Made by a program: the position numbers and the translations under genes | The notes under the pieces: generated by a model | Databases searched by the model: none | The model's input: the letters and a program-made list of their open reading frames with translations, nothing else | Told to the model about the DNA's origin: nothing | NCBI RefSeq assembly: GCF_003977665.1 | Contig: NZ_RYYV01000002.1 | Span: 372,001-436,000 of the forward strand | Direction: 5' to 3' | Origin: Dyella choica | GTDB lineage: Bacteria > Pseudomonadota > Gammaproteobacteria > Xanthomonadales > Rhodanobacteraceae | Length of the DNA: 64,000 nt | Shown here: one piece after another, positions 35,715 to 43,790 of the stretch | How the letters are laid out: each line of letters starts with the position of its first letter | Position numbering within the stretch: the first letter of the stretch is position 1

Positions 35715-36488
35715 TTAACTATGGACAAAAATTTCCGACACGCTGGTCGGTTCGCCGCGCACCGTTTCGCGCCACAAGCGCTGCGGCGTAGCGCCCGGCA
35801 ATCTCGAAATCAGGACTCGTTCCGGCGCCTCGGTCACGTCGCGCAGCTGAAAGCGCTGTGGCGGCCGCTCACGCAAGGCAATCGGCGTAGTGGAATGCAC
35901 GGCGAGCGCGGACTGTCCGTTCGGCAGGCGCTCCTCGGCAGGTGCAGTAAATGCCACCTCGCCGCGCTGGTCGACGATCGACAGCGCCCGGCCACGCCAG
36001 TCGCCGGTCAGCAGGTATTTCCAGATCGTGCTGCGGCTGTGCATGCACAGTCGATAGGTGCCACCCAGTGACGACGTCCAGGCTTCAAAATCGCCATTGG
36101 CGTCGAGCGGCAACGCGATGATGGCCCAGGGGGCGGAGGCGCCGGCAGGTACGGCCAACAATGGTGCAGGCAGCGCGCCGTCATCCTCTACGCCAGCTGG
36201 CGAGCTGACCATGCCAGTGTAGAAGGCACACACTGCATCGGTCGATCGCACGTCGAAGCGCAGCTGGCGCGGCTCGTCGCCGTCCATTCGCTCGCTCCAG
36301 ATTCCCTGCCACTGCGATTCAGGCGCGCTGATCGCCAGGCTGCGCCCATCCGCGCGCAGCAACATGTCGAAGCGTCGCAGAAAAGCCGCGGTTTCAGCAT
36401 GCGGCTGGAACACCAAATGGTGCGCACCGCCATCGGCAAAATAGTCGTGGCGGACGTCGACGCTAGCAAAGGGGCGATACCGCTGCAT
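35715..36488 (-). CDS. Unrecognised eCIS-locus protein between cap and sheath genes
   Basis: A 257-residue protein of unknown family. No signal peptide or membrane segment is visible. It is rich in Arg, Asp and Trp, with beta-type spacing (VRHDYFADGGAHHLVFQP near the start, SAPESQWQGIWSERMDGDEP near residue 60). It lies 43 nt after the cap gene and 21 nt before the sheath, so it is in the operon. It could be a second cap or sheath-stabilising component; nothing in the sequence proves it. Confidence 0.72.
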   Translation of the reverse strand: MQRYRPFASVDVRHDYFADGGAHHLVFQPHAETAAFLRRFDMLLRADGRSLAISAPESQWQGIWSERMDGDEPRQLRFDVRSTDAVCAFYTGMVSSPAGVEDDGALPAPLLAVPAGASAPWAIIALPLDANGDFEAWTSSLGGTYRLCMHSRSTIWKYLLTGDWRGRALSIVDQRGEVAFTAPAEERLPNGQSALAVHSTTPIALRERPPQRFQLRDVTEAPERVLISRLPGATPQRLWRETVRGEPTSVSEIFVHS

Positions 36489-36531
36489 GGTCAGCCGCTC
36501 CGCTGCATCGTTGCGCGATCCACGGCGATCA

Positions 36532-37107
36532 TCACGGCATGGCCTCGGTTTCAGTCTGGCTGATCACCGGGTCGCGGCTGTGGACGATGTTGCTGTCGAG
36601 CGTGATCAGACGCACGCGGAACAGCGCAGACGGCAGGTAACGCCCGCCATGGATGCTCCAGAGACTGTGCATCTCCTGGCTGCTCAGGTTCTCCATGTTC
36701 AAGGCCAGGCGTTCCAGGCGCGAGTCCATGCCCGGCGTGTTCTGGTGATCGAACACTACGTTGCCCTGGAAGAAAGCGATCGCCCCGGCAAGAAACTTTA
36801 ACGCCTCCGGGTAATGACTGCCGCTGAAATTGGCCGCGCACATCACCAGCAGGTTCAGGTAAACCGGCGCTGCGTTCTGGACGTGGCTGTTCGAGGACGC
36901 CTGCAGCGCCTTCGCGGAGCGGTGCGCCAGGGTGTCGCGCTCGACCCCGCTGAGAAACAGCACCAGCTTGCCCGTCGCGAGCACCACCGGCGCGCCACCG
37001 AGCTCCAGCAGGTTGGACACGACCACGACATCCTCCGCCACATGGAAATTTCTCCGAAAGTGGTCGTTGAGGTGTGCCGCAAGATGCTCAAGTGCCCGAT
37101 CGATCAC
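36532..37107 (-). CDS. eCIS tail-terminator/cap protein (Afp16-like, DUF4255)
   Basis: A 191-residue protein. MIDRALEHLAAHLNDHF and VVVSNLLELGG at the start, then PVYLNLLVMCAANFSGSHY and ALKFLAGAIAFFQGNVVF, match DUF4255 (Pvc16/Afp16), which caps the tube and sheath at the distal end. It is the first gene of the eCIS transcription unit. The promoter should lie in 37108-37462. Confidence 0.93.
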   Translation of the reverse strand: MIDRALEHLAAHLNDHFRRNFHVAEDVVVVSNLLELGGAPVVLATGKLVLFLSGVERDTLAHRSAKALQASSNSHVQNAAPVYLNLLVMCAANFSGSHYPEALKFLAGAIAFFQGNVVFDHQNTPGMDSRLERLALNMENLSSQEMHSLWSIHGGRYLPSALFRVRLITLDSNIVHSRDPVISQTETEAMP

Positions 37108-37240
37108 TACCCGCCCCTGTCCGTCTCCATGCCCCTGCGCCGCCGTCCCGCTCGCGCCCTGGAAGGCCCAGCAGGCTCAAAGCAGATCCGGAACATTCCG
37201 AAGAGGTTCGGTTAGGTTACGCCGCCCCGCCCCCACCCCC

Positions 37241-37259
37241 TATCAGCAATTTGCTGATA
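37241..37259. promoter_or_regulatory. 19-nt palindrome upstream of the eCIS operon (candidate operator)
   Basis: TATCAGCAA and TTGCTGATA are perfect complements around a single T. It lies 134 bp before the cap-gene start, in the only sizeable gap ahead of the eCIS. It may be a binding site for the adjacent NarL-type regulator, but no regulator specificity can be read from it. Confidence 0.45.
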
Positions 37260-37354
37260 TTGACCTCCGCTTTGCTGAGCCGCACAGGCGCAGGCCAAGG
37301 CGGCGACAAGGCCGCCGGGATTCATGGCTGTCCAGGGGAAATCCGCGCAAGTGG

Positions 37355-37428
37355 GTAGGCTGGGATGCCAATCCCAGCATCGCGCGGTTTGCATGCATGG
37401 CAATGCTGGGTTTCGCAACCCAGCCTAC
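37355..37428. repeat. REP-like inverted repeat, copy B
   Basis: The GTAGGCTGGG arm at 37355 is complementary to CCCAGCCTAC ending at 37428, with an inner ATGCCAATCCCAGCAT stretch. It lies just past the stop of the response regulator gene and ahead of the eCIS promoter region, so it may end the two-component transcript. Confidence 0.9.
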
Positions 37429-37462
37429 GCGCAACCGGTTGCCGGTGCGCGACATGCCGCAC

Positions 37463-38113
37463 TCAATCGAGCGCGGCCATGCCCTCTTTGACGGCGTAGC
37501 GGGTCAACTCGGCAACGCTACGGATATTGAGCTTGCGAAAGACATGTGACCGGTGTGTTGCAACCGTCTTGGCGCTGATGTGCAGCCGATTGGCTACCTG
37601 TTGGGTGGAACAGCCTTCGGCCAGCAGCCGGGTGATTTCCCGCTCGCGCCAGGTCAGCGGCGGAGGCGCCCAGGCCGGATCGCTTCTGCTGGACTCGCGG
37701 TACGCGCTCATGATGGGCGCAACCAATTCGGCGCTGAAAAAAATCTGTCCGTTGTACGTATGGCGGATCGCACGCACCAGTTCGTCGTAACAGTTTTCCT
37801 TCAGTACATAGCCCGACGCACCCGCTTCCATCGCCATCAACACCTGTCGCGGCTGGGCGCTGGCCGAAAGGCACAGCACTTTGCAAGGCAGCAATTCACT
37901 GCGCACGCGCCGGGCCATCTCGATGCCATTCATCAACGGCATGGAGACGTCGGCAATGACCACGTCGGGTGAATATGCCCGGGCAAGGCGCAGCAAGTCC
38001 ACGCCATGACCGGCATGCCCAAGCAGCTCAATGTCGGGCTCACGCTGCAGCAGCGCCGCCAGCCCCTCGCGCAGCATGAGGTGATCGTCGCCAAGCACCA
38101 CCCGCACCTTCAT
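37463..38113 (-). CDS. NarL/LuxR-family response regulator adjacent to eCIS
   Basis: A 216-residue regulator. The receiver domain has GDDH, phospho-acceptor Asp in VVIADVSMPLMNG, LCLSAS and VLKE. The GerE domain has LTWREREITRLLAEGCSTQQ and ISAKTVATHRSHVF. Its ATG at 38113 overlaps the kinase stop (ATGA). It is co-directional with, and only 355 bp upstream of, the eCIS operon, so it is the leading candidate for controlling it (inference). Confidence 0.93.
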   Translation of the reverse strand: MKVRVVLGDDHLMLREGLAALLQREPDIELLGHAGHGVDLLRLARAYSPDVVIADVSMPLMNGIEMARRVRSELLPCKVLCLSASAQPRQVLMAMEAGASGYVLKENCYDELVRAIRHTYNGQIFFSAELVAPIMSAYRESSRSDPAWAPPPLTWREREITRLLAEGCSTQQVANRLHISAKTVATHRSHVFRKLNIRSVAELTRYAVKEGMAALD

Positions 38114-38862
38114 CGCGCCGCTTCCCGGCCGGACAGCCGCACGACGCGCCTGCCCGGCCAGCCCTGTTCCGCGAAATGGCCCGGCCAACGCATACACACG
38201 TGCACCCCAGCACCCGGGCTGGTGTTCAAAAGGAAGGTCGCATCGACCCGGGCCAGGCGTTCGGGCATCGCGCCAAGGCCAAGGCTGCCGCTGACGCTGT
38301 GCCGCTGATAGACCGCCACCGGATCGAAGCCAGGACCGTTATCGCTCACCGTCAGCTCGAAGCCGTTGGCCAGCGCGGTCAAGGCAAGCTCCACGTTCGC
38401 ACCTGGCGCATGCTTGCAGGTGTTGAGCAACAGTTCCTGCACCGCTTGCAACACCACCATGGCAACCGGCGGCGGCGGCTCGCTGACCGGATCATCGCAA
38501 TCGATGCCCAGCGCCAGGCCGGTAAAGGAAGAAAGCCGGTGCCCCAGGTGGATCAGCGAGGTACTGAACGACATGGTCTTTTCCACCGCAACGGCGCTAC
38601 CCCACTCGTCCAGCAGCTGCCGCGTGCCGCGCAACGCCTCGCTCGCCAACGCACGAATGCTGTCGAGCAGACCGGCGTCTGCGCCACCCTGGGCATGCCT
38701 GGCCTGATCCAGTTCCAGCAGCGCCAAGGCCATCAATTGCGCAGGACCATCATGCAGCCGCTGCATCAGTCGCGTGGCGATTTGCGCAGTCATCCCTGAC
38801 GGTGATGCCCGGCGCAAGGGCACAGCTCCCTCGCCGTCGACCATCTTTTGCGTTAGTGACAT
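38110..38862 (-). CDS. Soluble HisKA_3-type histidine kinase
   Basis: A 250-residue NarX/UhpB-type kinase with no transmembrane segment or obvious sensor domain. The dimerisation helix with the phospho-His is RLMQRLHDGPAQLMALAL. The ATPase domain shows the N-box NTCKHA and the G-boxes VSDNGPGFDP and GSLGLGAMPERL. The ATG at 38862 is preferred over 38895 because a GGGGG stretch sits just upstream. Without a sensor domain, its signal probably comes from a partner protein or from inside the cell. Confidence 0.88.
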   Translation of the reverse strand: MSLTQKMVDGEGAVPLRRASPSGMTAQIATRLMQRLHDGPAQLMALALLELDQARHAQGGADAGLLDSIRALASEALRGTRQLLDEWGSAVAVEKTMSFSTSLIHLGHRLSSFTGLALGIDCDDPVSEPPPPVAMVVLQAVQELLLNTCKHAPGANVELALTALANGFELTVSDNGPGFDPVAVYQRHSVSGSLGLGAMPERLARVDATFLLNTSPGAGVHVCMRWPGHFAEQGWPGRRVVRLSGREAAR

Positions 38863-38895
38863 TCCCCATACCCCCTGTGCCACTGCTGATCTCAA

Positions 38896-39707
38896 CCAGA
38901 TCGGCGTCTAACCGGGCGCGCTACGCCAGCGCACGCTTTCGCGAGACGAAACGCCACACTGGCACGCCAAGGTATGCAAAACAGGCATGCAAGCATGGGC
39001 GTGCCAACCGGCAACGCTTTACATCAGCACAATGACGGCAACCGGCATGCGCACACCGCATTCCATTCGGGCGAACGAGCCGTCGATAACAAAGAAGTGT
39101 TGGCCTGCATCCATCGTCCTGGCGTCGAGCGTCGAGCGTTCGGCAATTCCCCCCGGAGATACCGGCGCCCATGTTCGCATTGATGCTCGTCGTGCAGCAA
39201 CAAAACTTGTGGCACAAATGCGCTACAAGCTTGATGCATCGCAAGTCCATACGGAAAGGAAGGCTTCTTCACAAAGTCATCACGCGAATCCACCTTTGTC
39301 CCGCACACCACAGCCGAGGCTACGTTTGATGACGGCGGCCGTTCTTCCGCCATGGTTGCGATGACGGAAGAAGCTCTCTCGCTCGCGGCACAAGAAGTTC
39401 GACGTGCGCGCCATTCCCGACGTTTCGCTCTGTCCAGGTAGGGATTGCTGTCGGCATCGCGTCGTCTTGAATGACAGGTAATCCATGCACGGGTGGCACG
39501 TGGCTGCACGCATATTGCAAGCGTGCTTCGCCCATCCATGGCGCTGGCATTGCGTGATCGGATTTATCTGCCTGGGGAGACTTGCCAAAACGCGCCGGCG
39601 ATGGCCAAGGCACCAACGGTGCCCCAGCGTCATCGCCCTGATGCTGGCGACGATGAATTCGGGTAGTCCCCAAGAAAACCAAACGCTAACCATCCAAGGA
39701 GAGATGT
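38896..39707. other. Intergenic region, about 0.8 kb, no convincing gene
   Basis: It lies between the divergent kinase gene and the secreted protein at 39708. Overlapping open frames on both strands (for example 38921-39250 and 39280-39717 minus) are Cys/Arg/His-rich, with no domain and no good ribosome site. The promoters of both flanking genes must be here. Confidence 0.55.
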
Positions 39708-40838
39708 ATGCCATCAAGAATGAGGTTTCGCGTCCGCCACCTGGCCCTCGCCGCTACCGTCTCCGGTCTTTTGACCGCGGCAACCGCATCGCCCACCGTT
39801 GCCGCAACTTCGACCAACAACGTCAATGCATGGGCAGCCAAAGCATCGCTGGCTCGTTGGCACGAAACGATCAAGCATCTGCCGCCACCTGCCGAAGGCT
39901 GTTTCCATGCCGCCTACCCCAGCGTCATCTGGAGGAAAATCGGCTGCGGCGCAAAGCCCACTTATCGCTCCACCACGCGATGGAAGCGCGTATACACGGC
40001 CGACGGGATGAAGATGATTCCCGACACGGCCGGTGGCGGCAACGACTACGCCGCCCAGACCGCCAACACCACCATCTCGGCCGTAGGGAGTTTCCCCCAG
40101 GTACAGGGAGTGACGTCCGAGAGCGGAGTCAACGTACCTTTCGGCGGCAGTGAAAGCAACGGCATCATCGGTCTCAACCAATACACGTTGCAATTGAATA
40201 CCGACATCAACGCATCCTCGGCGGCTTGCGCCAATTTCGGCTATCAAAGCTGCCAGGTGTGGGTGCAATTCATCTATTCCACCAACAACAACGGCAACAT
40301 CACGCCGGCACAGCCCCAGGTATTCATTCAGAACTGGGTGTTTCCGTCGCAAAACGACTATGCGGCCAGCGGCTGCCCCAATGGCTGGATCGACGCAAGC
40401 AATGCCAATGCGGGACAGTATCAATGCTTCGTCAATAGCCAAGGCACCAACGTGCCCGCGGTCGACGCCACCCAGCTTGGCAGCCTGAAACTGTCCGGCA
40501 CCTCGTCGGCCAACGGAAACGATACGGCCACCTTCACCTACGGTACGGACGCCTATTCCGCGAGCGAACCGGACAGCACCAATGATCTTTCTGCCTGGTG
40601 GAGCCAGTCGGAGTTCAACGTCGTCGGCAATGCTGGCGGATCGGAAGCGCAGTTCAACAGTGGATCATCCATCACGGTCAATGTTGCCGTGGAAGATGGC
40701 ACCACCAACGCACCAAGCTGCCTCTCCAGCGCTGGCACCACGGGAGAAACCAACAACTTGAGTCTCGGCTCGTGCGCAGCGTCACAGGGCTCATCCGACG
40801 GTACCGCGCCGTCCATTCAGTTCACGGAATCGAACTGA
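39708..40838 (+). CDS. Secreted protein of unknown function
   Basis: A 376-residue exported protein. The signal peptide (HLALAATVSGLLTAATASPTVAA) is followed by a Ser/Thr/Asn/Gly-rich, beta-rich mature part with six or so Cys in pairs (SAACANFGYQSCQVWVQF, ASGCPNGWIDASN, PSCLSS, LGSCAAS). That suggests disulfide-bonded extracellular structure. I do not recognise the family. AAGGAGAG lies 4 nt before the ATG. It stands alone, followed by a terminator-like stem and a REP copy. Composition resembles secreted hydrolases and lectins, but no catalytic motif is clear. Confidence 0.8.
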   Translation: MPSRMRFRVRHLALAATVSGLLTAATASPTVAATSTNNVNAWAAKASLARWHETIKHLPPPAEGCFHAAYPSVIWRKIGCGAKPTYRSTTRWKRVYTADGMKMIPDTAGGGNDYAAQTANTTISAVGSFPQVQGVTSESGVNVPFGGSESNGIIGLNQYTLQLNTDINASSAACANFGYQSCQVWVQFIYSTNNNGNITPAQPQVFIQNWVFPSQNDYAASGCPNGWIDASNANAGQYQCFVNSQGTNVPAVDATQLGSLKLSGTSSANGNDTATFTYGTDAYSASEPDSTNDLSAWWSQSEFNVVGNAGGSEAQFNSGSSITVNVAVEDGTTNAPSCLSSAGTTGETNNLSLGSCAASQGSSDGTAPSIQFTESN

Positions 40839-40871
40839 TTGACGAGGATCAATGCAAGGATGACGGGTCGC

Positions 40872-40895
40872 AAAGTCGGGCAAGAGCCCGGCTTT
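40872..40895 (+). terminator. Terminator-like stem after the secreted protein gene
   Basis: AAAGTCGGGC (40872-40881) pairs with GCCCGGCTTT (40886-40895) with one G-T wobble and a 4-nt AAGA loop. A short T run ends the right arm. It lies about 35 nt past the stop codon. Confidence 0.6.
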
Positions 40896-40903
40896 GCGGC
40901 CAG

Positions 40904-40970
40904 GTAGGCTGGGACGGCAATCCCAACACCAGGATGCCGGGTGGAAGCTGGGATTATCATCCCAGCCTAC
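40904..40970. repeat. REP-like inverted repeat, copy C
   Basis: The GTAGGCTGGGA arm at 40904 pairs with TCCCAGCCTAC ending at 40970. It lies between the convergent ends of the secreted protein gene and the chorismate mutase gene. Confidence 0.9.
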
Positions 40971-41004
40971 GCGGAGCCAGACGCGCATAGATACGTGGAA
41001 TCGA

Positions 41005-41601
41005 TCAAGGCCTGGCAGTAGCACGGCAGAAATCGCCAAAACTGCGCATCAATGCCAGATGATGCAACCCATCGAGCCGGTCGTTGTGTGCAGCCTCGTC
41101 GACAGCCTGGGCTATGGCAGCTTTACAGTAAGGGGAGTCCGGCACCTCTTTACTCGACGCAAGAGCTTGCAAAAGCCGCTTTTGGAGATCGTCAAGCTGT
41201 TTTCTGAGTCGTGCAAGGTCCGGCGGAGGAAGATCAGGTGCGCGGCCTTGCAATTGCCAGACAGAAAGCAACGCATACTGCACCAGCTTGTTCGATTCGA
41301 TTTGTGCCGCAAAGAAGCGCTCTGCATCGTCCGGATTCAAACCATAGGTGGGCGCCTGCCTGCGCACCTCGTCAATAACTTCCTTTTCGCGCTGCGCATC
41401 CTCAACGGCTTTGCCGCTATACCATTTGCTCAGTGCCACCTGATCCCCTATGGCATTGCGCTCAACGACAAGTGCAGGCAGCTCCATCATGTTGGGAGAG
41501 ACCCATGTCGTGGATGTCGTCGTCGCGCCGACCGTGAGGGGCAGAGTAGCCATCATGGCTGCTTCAACCAGCAGTGCGACGGCGCGTATCTTCATGTCCA
41601 T
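41005..41601 (-). CDS. Secreted chorismate mutase (AroQ-gamma type)
   Basis: A 198-residue periplasmic or exported enzyme converting chorismate to prephenate. A signal peptide (AVALLVEAAMMATLPLTVGA) precedes the AroQ helix with ERNAIGDQVALSKW, then DAQREKEVIDEVRRQA, FFAAQIESNKLVQY and the C-terminal extension with paired Cys (YCKAA, FCRAT) typical of the gamma class. The start lies 26 nt after the ADP-ribosyltransferase stop in the same direction, so the two may be co-transcribed. Exported chorismate mutases in other bacteria lack a known biosynthetic role and are linked to host interaction. Confidence 0.9.
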   Translation of the reverse strand: MDMKIRAVALLVEAAMMATLPLTVGATTTSTTWVSPNMMELPALVVERNAIGDQVALSKWYSGKAVEDAQREKEVIDEVRRQAPTYGLNPDDAERFFAAQIESNKLVQYALLSVWQLQGRAPDLPPPDLARLRKQLDDLQKRLLQALASSKEVPDSPYCKAAIAQAVDEAAHNDRLDGLHHLALMRSFGDFCRATARP

Positions 41602-41627
41602 GCTTCAAAACCCTTCTTGCCTACCCG

Positions 41628-42461
41628 TCATTCGAACAAATGGAGATTGATGGCACTGGCCGCTCTATTGCGGAGCATGGGCTTGCAATAGGCATTGTAA
41701 TCAGGCTCCGTATTCGCGCGTGTCAGCGAAGTATTCGGCCGGCTCATGCAGGCGCAGGCCCCCAAAAAGGTCGCCGCTATCGTTACCGATGTGCCGGCCT
41801 GCGGCGGGCGAGGCGTAACAGCGACAGGAAACGCAATCCTCGCATCCAGCGGATCCGGATTGGCGTGAGTCTGCGGAACGCCATCATAGCTATTATTCTG
41901 CTGACGGCTGCCCGGCACTTCCTCGTAGCTTCGGCTCGAAGCATTCCACCTATATCTGGTCGCTTCCCGGATCAGAGAGCGATTTATTCCACCCAACGCG
42001 ACGTACTCACCTTCCGTCGTCATGGCCGGCCCCGTAGCTAACATGGATAAACCAGCACGGCCACTTATCCATCGGTCCGGATTGACCAAGGCGGCACGGT
42101 GCGTAGCGAGGGCATCATGGAAATCAAGGGTTGCCCTAATCGTATAGATCCAGACATCCTGACGAGTCTCGGAGAACGAACGCGCCGCAAATTGGCGTGC
42201 TCGCTCGAATTGGTCCGCAACGCTTACATAGGCGGAGTCGGATGTTCCTGCAAGCAGCAGATCTCCCGTACCACATGATAGTCCCATTTCGTGATTAGCT
42301 AAATCACGATTGCCACCCCAGGATGGGAAACCCGTGGTGAATAGGCCGTTCGGTCCAAGCGGCGGCCTGGAGTCGGCTCGATAGACGAAATCGGGTGGTA
42401 CGGCATACGCGAGCATCGAGATCAACATCAACAAAAACATCAATATGCTTCTGCCAATCAT
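41628..42461 (-). CDS. Pertussis-toxin S1-like ADP-ribosyltransferase (A subunit)
   Basis: A 277-residue exported toxin A subunit. After a signal peptide (MIGRSILMFLLMLISMLAYA), the mature part starts VPPDFVYRADSRPP, matching the NAD-binding start of pertussis toxin S1 with Arg28 in the place of S1 Arg9. Further matches are GF-x-x-WGGN, His57 and Cys63 (ANHEMGLSC; S1 His35, Cys41), the STS-like TSDSAYVS, and the catalytic Glu152 in EGEYVALGG (S1 Glu129 in SEYL). A C-terminal LGACACMSR fits the S1 Cys201 disulfide partner. GGAGGG lies 8 nt before the ATG at 42461. Four small secreted genes lie directly upstream. Host target unknown. Confidence 0.9.
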   Translation of the reverse strand: MIGRSILMFLLMLISMLAYAVPPDFVYRADSRPPLGPNGLFTTGFPSWGGNRDLANHEMGLSCGTGDLLLAGTSDSAYVSVADQFERARQFAARSFSETRQDVWIYTIRATLDFHDALATHRAALVNPDRWISGRAGLSMLATGPAMTTEGEYVALGGINRSLIREATRYRWNASSRSYEEVPGSRQQNNSYDGVPQTHANPDPLDARIAFPVAVTPRPPQAGTSVTIAATFLGACACMSRPNTSLTRANTEPDYNAYCKPMLRNRAASAINLHLFE

Positions 42462-42525
42462 CGGCAACACCCTCCATCAAAGAAACCGTAGAACCTGCCG
42501 CCCAGGCCCACCGCTACCGGCTCGG

Positions 42526-42882
42526 CTACGATGACGGCTGACGCTTTACGTCCAGCTCGTCAAAATCATCGCAGCGAGTCCCATTGTTATCGATGACATC
42601 GACCTTGTAGGCCATGTTCATGGCGTACATGGCCAAATCGAATAAAGCTTTGCCGCGAGGCGTTCCAAGGTCTACCCGCCGACCTTTGTCGGTGCGCTGA
42701 AACTCAGCCCCGCTGTCGAAATAAGGCTTGTCACTCACCAGAATGGACCAACCCGCACTGTTCGTCTCTTCAAATTGACGAAGGGAACTCATGCCAACGA
42801 TATACACACCCTGCTTGCAAGGGGTGCCTCGGGCACCGACGGGAGCGCCGGCCAGTATGAACATTCCCACCCAAAAGGCCAT
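42526..42882 (-). CDS. Putative toxin B subunit 1
   Basis: A 118-residue exported protein with signal peptide AFWVGMFILAGAPVGARG. The mature part shares with its neighbours a pattern of an early Cys (PCKQGVYIVGMSS), (A/N)GW-hydrophobic (SAGWSILVSDKPYF), an alanine-rich helix (GKALFDLAMYAMNM) and a late Cys (RCDDFDEL). This arrangement, about 90 residues with one disulfide, fits a small OB-fold toxin B subunit. The start at 42882 is chosen for the signal peptide; no strong ribosome site is seen. It is 64 nt upstream of the A-subunit start. Family assignment is inferred from fold-like pattern and context. Confidence 0.7.
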   Translation of the reverse strand: MAFWVGMFILAGAPVGARGTPCKQGVYIVGMSSLRQFEETNSAGWSILVSDKPYFDSGAEFQRTDKGRRVDLGTPRGKALFDLAMYAMNMAYKVDVIDNNGTRCDDFDELDVKRQPSS

Positions 42883-43054
42883 TACCGGAATGCCACGGTT
42901 GCGGAAACTCCGAATTAGTTCAGAGCTTCCGCGGACCAGAGAAGGCTCGTCGCAGATCGGGTACGCAAATGCTCGATCTGGCGCAGCCGAGTCTTGGCAT
43001 GCACTGGACTTAAGCGCGTCCGAAAAATTCGTGACGGACTTTTTCAGACCATTC

Positions 43055-43423
43055 TTAAGAATTGGATTCTTCGAGTCTCTGAAAATCGTCACAAAACATG
43101 CTTCCGTAAATATCGTCGACATCGACCGGGTGCCCCATGTTCATGGCGTTCATGGCCATTGAAAAGGTAAATCTCCCCCAATCCTTATTGAGATCGAGCC
43201 TTCCACCTATATCGCTTGAATACCTATGCGCCGTACCATCAAAGTAAGGTTTGCTGCTGACCCAGACAGCCCACCCATTGGCGTTGTCAGCACGTGATGA
43301 TTCGATCCCGACCAGATATCCCTCTGCGCAATTAGGGCCAGCGCCAGCCGAGACGCCAGTGCACGCCACGCTTAAAAACACTGCAAGACCAGCCTTCTTG
43401 ATCATCGTCCAAACCCCATTCAT
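43055..43423 (-). CDS. Putative toxin B subunit 2
   Basis: A 122-residue exported protein (signal MIKKAGLAVFLSVACTGVSA). It is clearly related to subunit 1: NANGWAVWVSSKPYFDGT, FSMAMNAMNMGHPVDV, FCDDFQRLE. The ATG at 43423 overlaps the stop of the preceding gene (ATGA); an internal ATG at 43405 would give a more standard signal peptide. One N-terminal and one C-terminal Cys remain after signal cleavage. Confidence 0.72.
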   Translation of the reverse strand: MNGVWTMIKKAGLAVFLSVACTGVSAGAGPNCAEGYLVGIESSRADNANGWAVWVSSKPYFDGTAHRYSSDIGGRLDLNKDWGRFTFSMAMNAMNMGHPVDVDDIYGSMFCDDFQRLEESNS

Positions 43424-43770
43424 GGAACACGAAAAATGTCTATTTCGTCGATGCTTTCGCAGTTCGTACTAAAATTATCCACCAGCCTGACCTGGTAGTT
43501 GTTGTTCATGGCGTTTATGGCAAGCGCATAGAGCGCCCGCCCACGCTCGTCCGTATTGCTCGCCCTGTCCTTGTTGATCTTTATCGACGAGCCAGCCGCC
43601 CCGGTAAACGGCGAATCGCCCACAGCGATAATCCACCCCTTCGATAGATACCCGCCAACGATCATGCTGTTACTGACATATCTTATATACTTTTTGTCAT
43701 AACAGACTCTTGAATTAGCCATAGGCGGCCATAGCAGGACCATAGAAATAAAACACAGCGCGCATTTCAT
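43420..43770 (-). CDS. Putative toxin B subunit 3
   Basis: A 116-residue exported protein (signal MKCALCFISMVLLWPPMANS). It shares SKGWIIAVGDSPFTG, RALYALAINAMNNNYQVRLV and a late Cys (NCESIDEIDIF) with subunits 1 and 2 but is divergent elsewhere. Base composition here is notably richer in A and T than in the surrounding genome. The overlap with the next gene suggests translational coupling. Confidence 0.7.
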   Translation of the reverse strand: MKCALCFISMVLLWPPMANSRVCYDKKYIRYVSNSMIVGGYLSKGWIIAVGDSPFTGAAGSSIKINKDRASNTDERGRALYALAINAMNNNYQVRLVDNFSTNCESIDEIDIFRVP

Positions 43771-43790
43771 GCAATGTCTACCATTGAATG

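Noticed and set aside
35148-36071. 307-residue plus-strand frame across the sheath gene start
   Set aside because: It is antisense to the sheath and the unassigned eCIS gene, with no independent support.
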